Assembly: GCA_964426755.1 (NCBI GenBank)
Contig: CAYRRR010000011.1
Coordinates: 1-20,728 of the forward strand
From: CAYRRR01 sp964426755
GTDB lineage: Bacteria > Patescibacteriota > Saccharimonadia > Saccharimonadales > JAGQNJ01
Reading direction: 5' to 3'
DNA: 20,728 nucleotides
Positions 6,694-14,001 of the stretch are shown here, piece by piece; position 1 is the stretch's first letter; each line of letters opens with the position of its first letter. The notes under the pieces were generated by a model, which saw only the letters and a list, made by a program, of their open reading frames with translations, searched no databases and was not told where the DNA came from. The position numbers and the translations under genes were made by a program.

Positions 6694-7875
6694 CTACTCT
6701 TTAGGCTTAAGCCTAACGCCAAAGTAGCGTTGTTGCCCAATTTCATTAAACGCTTCAACCTGAGCATGCGTAGTATTATTGATTAAGCGAGCGATGTACT
6801 GTGGAAGACCTAGCACGTCTCTATTAAAATCACAGCAGTCAAAGCCAACAATAACTTCGTTATTAGAACGATCCACTGCACGAGCTAAGATGTCAATTAC
6901 CGGCTGAGAATCCAGACCCCTTCTATTGTCAGGGTTTGTTGCAATCGCCGGGAAATATAATACATCCCCTCCTTCTAGGTCATCCAGCACACGCTTATCA
7001 ACAGGAAACTCTCCTGAAACAAGGTTTCTGTAGGCGCGTTGGCTTAGCCATGGATAGGGTAAGTCGTGGCTGAACATAACCATATTAGCCATTTCGCCAC
7101 CGTAATTTAAAATAAGTTTTCCGATATGCTTACCAGTATCTGACACCATAACTTCGTGAAATTCTTCTGGGGTAAACCCTTGCCTGCAAGGATGATCATT
7201 AATAACCTGAAAAGCTTTATCATAAATTCCATAGATATGAGCAGCAGCCGTTGGATCTATCGTTTCTGCGTATGTCGCACCATCATGAGGCACCTCAGGC
7301 GGCAGCTCGCCATTTTCTTGCATATCAGCTAATGCAGCTTGCATGCTGATTCTTGGTTGCGCGGGGTCAAAACCCGCCCGTTTTTGGATCCTTCCAGCGT
7401 AATAGGTCTGGGTCCCTAGCAGCGAAATCTCTTCTACTATGCCCCCGCTCTCGTCAATGAGTCTTTCTACACGCTCGGGGTATTCTTCATCAATACTTGG
7501 GTGGTCAAAAACAAGCACCCCCTGCTGCGCTGCCAATTGCCCAATGGCGCTCCGCACTTCTGGCCCAGGGGTAACTCCGGGCACATCCATATAGTGACGC
7601 AACGAATCACGCTCTGTCTCATCCGGATAAACAGACGTATAGTGTTCTAGGTTTAACCACGCGTATGCCCGAATGGGCGCCAATTGCGGCACCGGATACA
7701 AAATGCCATTTTCGTCAGCTACGTTTGTTTTTATAACTTCTGGGTCTGCAATTGCATTATCAAGTTCTTCTCCGCGATCAAGCCCCTGCAATTGAGGAAA
7801 CGACTCGTCGTATTCCGAAAAGAGGTCTCTATAAAATTCGCCTTGTTCAACTCTAGATAACAGTGCATCACTCAT
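6694..7875 (-). CDS. Uncharacterised protein with a GNAT-like C-terminal region
   Basis: A 393-residue soluble protein beginning 10 bases after the arginine decarboxylase stop, so the two are surely co-transcribed. The ATG at 7875 has a GGGGTTA element upstream as a modest ribosome binding site. The first 200 residues resemble nothing I recognise. From about 212 the order of segments fits an acyl-CoA N-acetyltransferase (GNAT) fold: a helix beginning IYGIYDKAF, then a strand plus turn VLYFPAIATNPDNRRG (305-320) resembling GNAT motif A, which binds the acyl-CoA pyrophosphate, and a late QRYFGVRL strand. Next to an agmatine-forming enzyme, an attractive inference is acylation of a polyamine or an amino acid, but substrate and activity are unknown. 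It may instead be a degenerate, non-catalytic GNAT. Confidence 0.55.
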   Translation of the reverse strand: MSDALLSRVEQGEFYRDLFSEYDESFPQLQGLDRGEELDNAIADPEVIKTNVADENGILYPVPQLAPIRAYAWLNLEHYTSVYPDETERDSLRHYMDVPGVTPGPEVRSAIGQLAAQQGVLVFDHPSIDEEYPERVERLIDESGGIVEEISLLGTQTYYAGRIQKRAGFDPAQPRISMQAALADMQENGELPPEVPHDGATYAETIDPTAAAHIYGIYDKAFQVINDHPCRQGFTPEEFHEVMVSDTGKHIGKLILNYGGEMANMVMFSHDLPYPWLSQRAYRNLVSGEFPVDKRVLDDLEGGDVLYFPAIATNPDNRRGLDSQPVIDILARAVDRSNNEVIVGFDCCDFNRDVLGLPQYIARLINNTTHAQVEAFNEIGQQRYFGVRLKPKE

Positions 7876-7885
7876 AAGCTAACCC

Positions 7886-8386
7886 CTATTTGCTGACTTG
7901 CTGGGCGTTATTGTTCCAATCCGATGCTTGGTAAACAGCAACCACCAATGCACAAACAGGCGCGTGTTTACAGACAGTTCCTACTACTTCCATGTTTATA
8001 TCGCCAAAATCGACATTTCTTGTTGCCATTAATGCGTTGAGGCTTTGCTTTATATCTTCTCTTACAGCTCTTTCGCTACTTCCTTCGTGTTCAACAAACA
8101 AGCCTTTGCCAGTTTCTTTGTCCTGTACCCAACCAATACCAGCCCAAGCTTCTTCGTTTGGCACATTTGTTCGTTCTTCAGCCATAACAACATATAGCCT
8201 GTCACCCCACTCGCCTGGAAGATTCGTTAGCGCTTTATCGCTTCTTTCAATTGTAGTAGCGGGCGGAATCACTGAACTAAGCTTTAGCAAATTATAGTTA
8301 GCCACACCGGCATGGTTTAGCGCAGCATCAAAAGCCGCCAACTTTGTGGGACCAGAGCCAATTCCTTTACTGAGTTTTATTATCAT
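7886..8386 (-). CDS. pdaD: Pyruvoyl-dependent arginine decarboxylase (PvlArgDC)
   Basis: A 166-residue cytoplasmic enzyme that decarboxylates arginine to agmatine and CO2, the first step of one polyamine route. The family is made as a proenzyme that cleaves itself between two serines, creating a pyruvoyl group on the new alpha chain. The motif is clear here: NLLKLSSVIPP with cleavage expected between Ser37 and Ser38. The N-terminal SKGIGSGPTKLAAFD and the EEAWAGIGWV and GLFVEHEG segments are also typical, the last probably carrying the catalytic glutamate. The length matches the family (about 160-165). The ATG is preceded by AAGGA at 6 bases. It is the first gene of a two-gene unit. A strong promoter and a terminator-like hairpin lie in its leader, suggesting attenuation. 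Confidence 0.92.
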   Translation of the reverse strand: MIIKLSKGIGSGPTKLAAFDAALNHAGVANYNLLKLSSVIPPATTIERSDKALTNLPGEWGDRLYVVMAEERTNVPNEEAWAGIGWVQDKETGKGLFVEHEGSSERAVREDIKQSLNALMATRNVDFGDINMEVVGTVCKHAPVCALVVAVYQASDWNNNAQQVSK

Positions 8387-8401
8387 TATTGTTCCTTATA
8401 A

Positions 8402-8452
8402 CAAAAAATACTCGTGTAAGACCACCCGAACGAATGTTCAAACACGAGTATT
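8402..8452 (-). promoter_or_regulatory. Terminator-like hairpin in the arginine decarboxylase leader
   Basis: Positions 8407-8417 and 8442-8452 are perfect 11-bp complements. On the minus strand the stem is followed at once by a run of T residues (8408-8403). It sits between the promoter (8476-8503) and the ATG (8386), so RNA polymerase must pass it to reach the gene. The 24-base loop contains a small GAAC/GTTC hairpin. This is the layout of an attenuator or riboswitch expression platform; otherwise it would end a ~65-nt leader RNA. Confidence 0.55.
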
Positions 8453-8475
8453 AATCTTAAAAAGTACTGTTAAGC

Positions 8476-8503
8476 ATTATACCTCATATGCTAAAAAAGT
8501 CAA
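8476..8503 (-). promoter_or_regulatory. Strong promoter of the arginine decarboxylase operon
   Basis: On the minus strand, -35 TTGACT (8503-8498), a 16-base spacer and a perfect -10 TATAAT (8481-8476). Transcription should begin near 8469, leaving an 80-base leader that contains the terminator-like hairpin. Confidence 0.7.
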
Positions 8504-8525
8504 GCACTAAATGCTTATACTTTCT

Positions 8526-8574
8526 GGGGACGGGAGGAGAGAACTTGTTACAGTTCAATCAGACTCCCGTCCCC
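8526..8574. terminator. GC-rich 11-bp hairpin after the membrane protein stop
   Basis: GGGGACGGGAG (8526-8536) and CTCCCGTCCCC (8564-8574) are perfect complements. Inside, GAACT/AGTTC can form a second stem. It begins 10 bases after the stop codon of the 8584-9093 gene, a place where a terminator is expected, but no T-run follows on the minus strand. It may be a weak terminator or an RNA-stabilising 3' hairpin. Confidence 0.5.
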
Positions 8575-8583
8575 ATGTGTGTA

Positions 8584-9093
8584 CTACTGTCGGATGATGA
8601 AGATAGAGCCGCCAATACCAAAGCCGTGCAGAAGTGCAAACTCCAGGGCATACAGGCCACAGAGCCAAAAGCCCAGGCGGTACGCGCCGTCATCAGAGAC
8701 AACATTGCGACGCCGAAGCCACAACACGGTAAGGACTCCACCGAAGAGAAGACTCATTGGTATTGCCACCGCCACCGATGTGATCTTGTTTTTCAACTCT
8801 TCTTCACGCGCGCGGAGCTCGGGGTTCTTGCGTTCCAGCTGTAGCCGGTTCAGCATTTTGTGTGCCCACTTGCCAGGGTTAGGGTTAAGCCCACGTATCA
8901 GGAGCCAATATCCTAGCACCCAGTAAATCAGCAGAGCAGCAGTAGCCGACACCAGCGGATGGATCTGGGCAAGAAGCCAGAAAATCCACCCAAAAGTTAG
9001 ATCGTCAACCACAACCAAGATCGCGAACAACGCAATCCAATAGTACAAGGTTCGGAGACGCGACTGGTGCCGCACCTCGGTGTTATCAACCAT
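8584..9093 (-). CDS. GC-rich four-helix membrane protein, function unknown
   Basis: A 169-residue protein starting at ATG 9093-9091 with AAAGGA about 8 bases upstream. Hydrophobic segments at about 16-41, 47-67, 105-127 and 139-159 suggest four membrane passes. A charged loop of about 35 residues between the second and third (70-104, rich in Arg, Lys and Glu) probably lies in the cytoplasm. The DNA is much more GC-rich (57% in a sampled line) than the AT-rich operon that starts 150 bp away (27% in a sampled line), although its promoter region is AT-rich. It resembles the 524-1048 gene in composition and size but not recognisably in sequence. No family is recognised. It forms a single-gene unit with its own promoter and a 3' hairpin. 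Confidence 0.7.
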   Translation of the reverse strand: MVDNTEVRHQSRLRTLYYWIALFAILVVVDDLTFGWIFWLLAQIHPLVSATAALLIYWVLGYWLLIRGLNPNPGKWAHKMLNRLQLERKNPELRAREEELKNKITSVAVAIPMSLLFGGVLTVLWLRRRNVVSDDGAYRLGFWLCGLYALEFALLHGFGIGGSIFIIRQ

Positions 9094-9133
9094 GCGCGTT
9101 TCCTTTCTAAGTCAACGAACGGATAACTGCTTT

Positions 9134-9162
9134 ATTATACTATATTTGTGTAACTTTTACAA
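9134..9162 (-). promoter_or_regulatory. Promoter of the 8584-9093 gene
   Basis: On the minus strand, -35 TTGTAA (9162-9157), a 17-base spacer and a perfect -10 TATAAT (9139-9134). A 13-base palindrome, TGTAA-CTT-TTACA (9149-9161), overlaps the -35 and could be an operator. Confidence 0.65.
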
Positions 9163-9227
9163 GTTCTCTATTTTACGTGCTGTTTATGCTTTGGGAGTGA
9201 ATTATTTGCCTTTATACCATCATGGTA

Positions 9228-9233
9228 TATAAT
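9228..9233 (+). promoter_or_regulatory. -10 box six bases before the operon ATG (leaderless start)
   Basis: A perfect TATAAT (9228-9233) is followed by exactly six bases and then ATG at 9240. The normal start site would place the first transcribed base at or next to the A of the ATG, giving a leaderless mRNA. The -35 (TTGCCT, 9206-9211) is weak. This argues for the start at 9240 rather than the upstream ATG at 9222. Confidence 0.55.
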
Positions 9234-9239
9234 CTAAAT

Positions 9240-10526
9240 ATGTTGAGTGTATTATTGCATCAGATTACGCTCCATCCTCTTTTGATTTCTAATAACTGGC
9301 AAAAGTACAAATACGAATACCAAGATATAGAGAACACTCTTCTAAAATACGATCAAATAGATAACCCATTTATTTACGATAATGACATCTTATTGGGATT
9401 TAACTTATCTGAATATAACCTTAATAAGCCTGAGCGACCGCTCGAAAAATATTTTAAAACAAAAACTACCGCATCACTTCAATACAATGATCAAATATTT
9501 TCTCGTGGATTAGATTACTACCCCGGGCTGCAAAAGCATCAATCTGCACGTGAAATGATTGAACAAATTTATAAAAACCTTTTCTCACTTTTAGATGCAT
9601 ATGAAGCCCATGTCGGCTCCTCTACAAACGACATATTTGTTGTATCGGCAGAGGACTATATTAGAAATTACCTCTTAATTTTATATCAAGCCTTTAGAAC
9701 ACTAAGTTTTAAATACGTTTTCTTAAAAGAGAGCTCTTTTGAATACGAAATTATAAATAACAAATTCAGAAATAATATAGAATCAGTGCTTACTGTTTTA
9801 TTTTCACACCTAACAGACAAAACCAGCACAATGACAATTTCTAAAGAAGAGGTTGTAAATCTATGCAATTTGTCTCGACAGCTGTTGTTCATATTATTGG
9901 ACGAACAGCAAGCAAATAGATCTAACACTACTGGTACAATCCGTGAATCAAGAGAGGTTGACAGCTTACGTCATATTTATGTTTTTGCACAGAAAGTCGC
10001 TAAGCACAGATTATCACCCTCAACTTGTTTAATCGGCATTGAATACGGTGGTCTTGAACTACCTTTTGCAGTTAATGCAGTTCGAGTTCTTCAAGGTAAA
10101 CAACAACTAAAAAACATTAGCGTTCGTGCTTCGAACTATTCTACGAATGTTTCAAAAAGTATTACGGTGATTGATTTAGCTCTTTTCTCACAAGAGAAAG
10201 ACAATATCCAGAAAGCACGACAATGCGTAATACTTGATGATTCTACAACCACTGGCCGTTCAATATCGCGTATAGTCGATTCTTTACCAACCAATATCAA
10301 GCGCGCTTATATTGCATGCGTAACATTCAAAGTTTCTCATCGTTTTCACCACCTAACAATGCAAGATCATGGCGGACTCAACCCAGCAATCGCACGCTAT
10401 ACAACTTTTTTATGTCAATCTAACTATGCTGCGACATACAAAAATAACAGCTATCTTAACCGTTCTGGAAAGTTTAATATCAATAAAGATACCCTTTATA
10501 AAATATTGGGGGCGCAGCATGCCTAA
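9240..10526 (+). CDS. Phosphoribosyltransferase-like protein with a long N-terminal region
   Basis: A 428-residue protein from ATG 9240, chosen because a TATAAT box lies exactly six bases upstream; an in-frame ATG at 9222 lies before that box. The C-terminal third looks like a type I phosphoribosyltransferase. The PRPP-binding loop is CVILDDSTTTGRS (about 329-341), matching the family pattern of hydrophobic residues, Asp-Asp and a TTG turn. A preceding GIEYGGLELPFAV segment (about 266-278) fits the pyrophosphate-binding loop. The first 230 residues are helical and unrecognised, perhaps a substrate domain. Such enzymes join a base or other acceptor to ribose-5-phosphate from PRPP, releasing pyrophosphate. 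It is the first gene of an overlapping four-gene operon and is AT-rich. The acceptor is unknown. Confidence 0.7.
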   Translation: MLSVLLHQITLHPLLISNNWQKYKYEYQDIENTLLKYDQIDNPFIYDNDILLGFNLSEYNLNKPERPLEKYFKTKTTASLQYNDQIFSRGLDYYPGLQKHQSAREMIEQIYKNLFSLLDAYEAHVGSSTNDIFVVSAEDYIRNYLLILYQAFRTLSFKYVFLKESSFEYEIINNKFRNNIESVLTVLFSHLTDKTSTMTISKEEVVNLCNLSRQLLFILLDEQQANRSNTTGTIRESREVDSLRHIYVFAQKVAKHRLSPSTCLIGIEYGGLELPFAVNAVRVLQGKQQLKNISVRASNYSTNVSKSITVIDLALFSQEKDNIQKARQCVILDDSTTTGRSISRIVDSLPTNIKRAYIACVTFKVSHRFHHLTMQDHGGLNPAIARYTTFLCQSNYAATYKNNSYLNRSGKFNINKDTLYKILGAQHA

Positions 10527-11214
10527 AAAGATGCTTCTGTTTGATTTTGATGAAACCCTAGCATCATTGACTGATCTTCATCGCTTATCGTGGAGACAAA
10601 CGCTTAATGATGTTAACATAACTGACGACTTAAAACTTTTACTTCCGGCCCAAAAATATCGAATGGAAAGATTCGATAGTGCTATGAGAATATCGCAGTA
10701 TTTCTTTAAAAATAAAGCTCATGAGATAAATCTCAAAGATTTTTTTCGGACAGATGATCGATTGGTTATCACCAATCGCCTATTAGAATTAAAAGAGAGT
10801 CATTTACTTTATTCAATCAACCAACTTGGATACTCTGAATCAATTCAACGCCTGATTTCTAATTTTATTTTCGCGTTTGACATATTATCGAAAGAATATG
10901 ATTTTGGGATCATATCTAGTACGCGTCAGTCTATTATCTATAGTTTTTTAAGTAAGGTTGGCTTGGTAGACACCTTTAAATTTGTAATCGGTGAAGAACA
11001 GCTTTGGCGCGACAATCATTTACACGACAAACCTTCCGCCTACGCATTGACACAAATTCCAGAACGCTACAGAACAAACACATCATGTATATATATAGGT
11101 GATGACGTAAGAATTGATTCACTTTTTGCTTATAATGCCGAAATTCCGTTTATTCAAATGTCTGCCAAAGATGATCTTATGTATCTAATACCGCTACTTA
11201 AGGAAATTACATGA
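10519..11214 (+). CDS. HAD-superfamily phosphatase-like hydrolase
   Basis: A 231-residue protein. The start ATG at 10519 overlaps the end of the upstream gene by 8 bases and puts the catalytic motif at the usual place near the N-terminus; the longer open frame upstream is an artefact. Motif I is LLFDFDETLAS with nucleophile Asp9 and acid/base Asp11. Motif II is the IISST segment (131-135). Lys171 is a candidate for motif III. Motif IV is GDDVRID (194-200). A helical cap lies between about 15 and 115. HAD enzymes of this type usually remove phosphate from sugar phosphates or nucleotides. Position between a phosphoribosyltransferase and sugar-phosphate isomerase-type barrels makes a phosphorylated ribosyl compound a reasonable substrate guess. 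The cytoplasm is expected. Confidence 0.82.
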   Translation: MPKKMLLFDFDETLASLTDLHRLSWRQTLNDVNITDDLKLLLPAQKYRMERFDSAMRISQYFFKNKAHEINLKDFFRTDDRLVITNRLLELKESHLLYSINQLGYSESIQRLISNFIFAFDILSKEYDFGIISSTRQSIIYSFLSKVGLVDTFKFVIGEEQLWRDNHLHDKPSAYALTQIPERYRTNTSCIYIGDDVRIDSLFAYNAEIPFIQMSAKDDLMYLIPLLKEIT

Positions 11215-12527
11215 AGCCAATATTAAAAATCTGCAATATTCAAAACATATATGAAGCTCGATCAGCTGGTGAGCTTGGTATTCCTTATATTGGCCTCCAT
11301 GCCGTTTCGGCAACTGATTATGCTAACCTTGAAACTTTAAAGCGCATCGTTGTAATGATCCATGAAGAGTTTCCCAATACAAAAACTATTTTAGTGACAA
11401 AAGAAAAAAATACCGAAACATTGATGCGCCTGATTGATGAAGTTGAATGCGATGGAGTACAGCTTCACTATAAAGCTCAGGCAAAGCAATTGGTATTGCT
11501 AAAGTCTCGTTACGGTCAACGATTCATCATTTTTTGTGTGGTTACCGAAGAAGACCAGCCGTACGGAACTGCAAGCTTTGAAAAGGCTGATTTCATAATT
11601 TTAGATAAAAGTTACGTTGGCGGTACCGGAAAACAAGTATCACCTCTTAGCAGAGAAAAAATTATTAATAAATATGGTGCTGATAGATTAATACTAGCGG
11701 GTGGAATTGATGCTAATTATTTACGAAAAGTAGCCCCTGGAATATCGGTAGCCGGTTTTGACATTCAATCAGGAGTACGAAGTGCCAAGCGAACTGACTT
11801 TGAAAATATTGAATACGATAAACTAAAAGAGATTGCCCAATTATTCAACTATTCTTCAACACAAACACAACTTCCAGCAATTGGCTTTTCTGTTTTATCC
11901 GATGACAATATTAAGGATTACTATAACATTGTCGATTTTTGGCATTTTGATTTTTTTGACAACATCTTGGGACAGAATTCAAACCTCCCATCAAAACTTG
12001 AGAGTGTAAAAGATTTTATAACCAAAAATACACATTTTTCAATTCAGATTCATATTTTTTCAAAATCAAAGTCCTATATAGCCGATGTTTACCACAGCCT
12101 CTCAGAGTTAAAAACGAAATCTGTACGCTTTTTTATTCATATAAATCCAGAATTACAGCCAGAAATTAATTTTGACTATAATCTTAATATTTATCCCGCA
12201 ATTGATGTTAGGGATGTCATAGACGACGTTATTCCACTTGAAGATTTACTTAAAAGCAAGAAGCTTCTTTTATGTCTTCAATCTGAAAAACATAAAGAAA
12301 GAGCTGTTAACGCCGCAATCGCTATCAAGTTACTAAAAGCCATGAAACCAACCATAGAAATAACGCTTGACCGAAGCATTGCACCGAGTGACTTGAACTA
12401 TGTTGATGCGCAAATTGACAGTATTGTATCGGGAAAATATATAAGAGAATATAAATTGCATGGATATTATGCACTAAAGAAAGGTGTACGACATGAACTC
12501 AAGCAAGGTTCGTCTAGCGGTTATTGA
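11211..12527 (+). CDS. Double TIM-barrel protein: TrpF-like plus ribulose-phosphate epimerase-like
   Basis: A 438-residue protein, overlapping the HAD gene by 4 bases (ATGA). Residues 1-210 resemble phosphoribosylanthranilate isomerase: KICNIQNIYEA carries Cys8 where TrpF has its catalytic cysteine, DGVQLH follows at 81-86, Asp132 in FIILDKS matches the catalytic aspartate, GGTGKQ and LAGGID (162-167) fit the phosphate-binding loops, and FDIQSGVR (183-190) matches the family's last strand. Residues 222-420 resemble ribulose-phosphate 3-epimerase: GFSVLS, WHFDFFD (His245, Asp247), QIHIF (His281) and ITLDRSI (Asp387) correspond to the metal ligands and catalytic residues. No other tryptophan gene is nearby, so the substrate is probably not the trp intermediate. 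It likely isomerises or epimerises a ribosyl-phosphate compound. Confidence 0.75.
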   Translation: MKPILKICNIQNIYEARSAGELGIPYIGLHAVSATDYANLETLKRIVVMIHEEFPNTKTILVTKEKNTETLMRLIDEVECDGVQLHYKAQAKQLVLLKSRYGQRFIIFCVVTEEDQPYGTASFEKADFIILDKSYVGGTGKQVSPLSREKIINKYGADRLILAGGIDANYLRKVAPGISVAGFDIQSGVRSAKRTDFENIEYDKLKEIAQLFNYSSTQTQLPAIGFSVLSDDNIKDYYNIVDFWHFDFFDNILGQNSNLPSKLESVKDFITKNTHFSIQIHIFSKSKSYIADVYHSLSELKTKSVRFFIHINPELQPEINFDYNLNIYPAIDVRDVIDDVIPLEDLLKSKKLLLCLQSEKHKERAVNAAIAIKLLKAMKPTIEITLDRSIAPSDLNYVDAQIDSIVSGKYIREYKLHGYYALKKGVRHELKQGSSSGY

Positions 12528-13434
12528 TGTTGGGACGCTAAAGTCAAAGTTTGAAATTAGGGATTATCGCTCACCAGACCAGTACAGCGTCGTTTACAAA
12601 GATAAGAAACTGACCGTTCTGGGAAGAGATCTACCTAAAACCAATGGCATGATTATCGATTCGGCCATTAAAACTACCATTGAGGCCCTGAATGAATTTA
12701 AACTAAAGATGAAAGAGCTTGCCGTAAAAACACACTTAGCCGTTACGACCGAAGCTGTACGTAATGCCAAAAACTCAGAAGCAGTTCTTAGACGCATCAA
12801 AGATGAAACTGGCCTGAAGCTTATTGTTCTATCGCACCAGGACGAGGCCGAGATATTCTTCAAACATGTCGCCAATTCATTTAATAACAAACGTGTCGCG
12901 GTTGCTGATATTGGTGGAGGTAGCGTTCAAGTGGTAATTGGCAAAGGGTCGACCATAGAGTATGTGCATCTTTTTAAAACTGGAACGTACTTTATGCAAG
13001 AGACATTTTTTAAAACCCATAAACCCGAAAAAAACGAACTACTAGCCGCCCAAAACTATGTTAAGCAAGAATTTAAAAGTCTTCGGGATTTGGGCCTAGT
13101 AGTAGACGAATTAGTGTATGGCAGCACTAACATTATTGATTTCATGAAGGCAGTCAATATTAAACTTAAGAAGTCCAACTACACAGATCCGCACCCCTAC
13201 CGCAGCCACATAAATGAATTAAAATCAGTATATGAAAAAATATCCCCTATGAAATACGAAGACCGCATGGAGCTATTCCCCGAAGAGCCTTACTATATGT
13301 GGTCAGCCGACAATGCGCTTGTCAACATAATTGAGATGGCTGAAATATTAAATCTTGATTCTGTTATTCCAACCAATGAAAACATTTCTAGCGGACTCTT
13401 TAGGCAGCTCTACCGTCAATCACTCATCGTGTAA
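12493..13434 (+). CDS. Ppx/GppA-family phosphatase-like protein
   Basis: A 313-residue protein of the exopolyphosphatase/pppGpp phosphohydrolase family. I chose ATG 12493, with AAAGG 8-9 bases upstream, over a GTG at 12484 that adds three residues. Family signatures are the N-terminal phosphate-loop strand VIDVGTLKSKF (about 10-20), TTEAVRNA (86-93), the HQDEAE segment that supplies the catalytic glutamate, and the second ATP-like motif VADIGGGSVQVVIG (about 138-151). The length matches the two-domain core of the family without C-terminal extensions. It overlaps the double-barrel gene by 35 bases, so translation is probably coupled. Its composition is closer to the rest of the chromosome than the first three operon genes. 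It may break down polyphosphate or a (p)ppGpp-like nucleotide, or serve the pathway of its operon. Confidence 0.88.
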   Translation: MNSSKVRLAVIDVGTLKSKFEIRDYRSPDQYSVVYKDKKLTVLGRDLPKTNGMIIDSAIKTTIEALNEFKLKMKELAVKTHLAVTTEAVRNAKNSEAVLRRIKDETGLKLIVLSHQDEAEIFFKHVANSFNNKRVAVADIGGGSVQVVIGKGSTIEYVHLFKTGTYFMQETFFKTHKPEKNELLAAQNYVKQEFKSLRDLGLVVDELVYGSTNIIDFMKAVNIKLKKSNYTDPHPYRSHINELKSVYEKISPMKYEDRMELFPEEPYYMWSADNALVNIIEMAEILNLDSVIPTNENISSGLFRQLYRQSLIV

Positions 13435-14001
13435 GCGCTTAAATTCACGTGATATTAAACTTCTGATGATATCTGCTTTGGTCAATTCTAGTTTTTGACT
13501 TAATACTTCTAACTCTTTTAGAGTCGTAGTCGTTAACATTACATTGAAGCGTTTCTTTAATGGCTCGGTCTCTTTTATAAATTCATCTATCTTTGCCCTT
13601 AATTCAAACGGGTCTTGATACGTTTTTATAGTTACCAGGCCGCTTTTGTTGTGTCGAAGTAATTCGGGAACGTTATCGTATTGATTTTGCTGCACAAGAC
13701 ATAGCAATGGCACCTTTTTTTCTATGGCTAGCATTGCTTGAAAAATAACTGTTCTGGATTTTTCACTAAACTCACAGACCGCAAACTCCGATTTTGCCAA
13801 CTGTCTGTGCGAGTCCTCTGTAATGGTCGCTATCTTTGAAGGCAATATGTCCTTCTCGAACGGATAGCCTGCTACTAACCAAGGATCAATAGCCTTGCAG
13901 CCTTGTGCTTCGAAAAAATTTAATATTTGTCGATAGGTATGAATATATTTATCGATATTTTTTATAGTTGCAAAAAAAACAAAATTGCGTTTGTTACTCA
14001 T
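13420..14001 (-). CDS. Nucleoside deoxyribosyltransferase-fold domain fused to a ribbon-helix-helix
   Basis: A 193-residue protein. Residues 1-145 look like the nucleoside 2-deoxyribosyltransferase fold: an N-terminal strand VFFAT, a helix QILNFFEAQG, the KSEFAVCEFSEKS segment (70-82) and then VIFQAMLAIEKKVPLLCL (85-102). The catalytic glutamate expected in the GxxxELG-like position is not evident (Phe-Gln there), so it may bind rather than cleave nucleosides. Residues 151-188 fit a ribbon-helix-helix DNA-binding domain: strand RFNVMLT, helix TLKELEVLSQKL, turn and helix KADIIRSLISREF. Ligand domain plus DNA-binding domain suggests a transcriptional regulator. It overlaps the upstream dehydrogenase by 4 bases and converges on the Ppx-like gene with a 15-base overlap. 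Confidence 0.6.
   Translation of the reverse strand: MSNKRNFVFFATIKNIDKYIHTYRQILNFFEAQGCKAIDPWLVAGYPFEKDILPSKIATITEDSHRQLAKSEFAVCEFSEKSRTVIFQAMLAIEKKVPLLCLVQQNQYDNVPELLRHNKSGLVTIKTYQDPFELRAKIDEFIKETEPLKKRFNVMLTTTTLKELEVLSQKLELTKADIIRSLISREFKRLHDE

Noticed and set aside
9222..9239. ATG at 9222 as the start of the phosphoribosyltransferase-like gene
   Set aside because: It lies upstream of the TATAAT box that is spaced six bases from the ATG at 9240, so it would not be transcribed from that promoter.
11211..12527. A genuine tryptophan-pathway TrpF
   Set aside because: No other trp gene is nearby, and the protein is fused to an Rpe-like barrel inside an operon of a different character.
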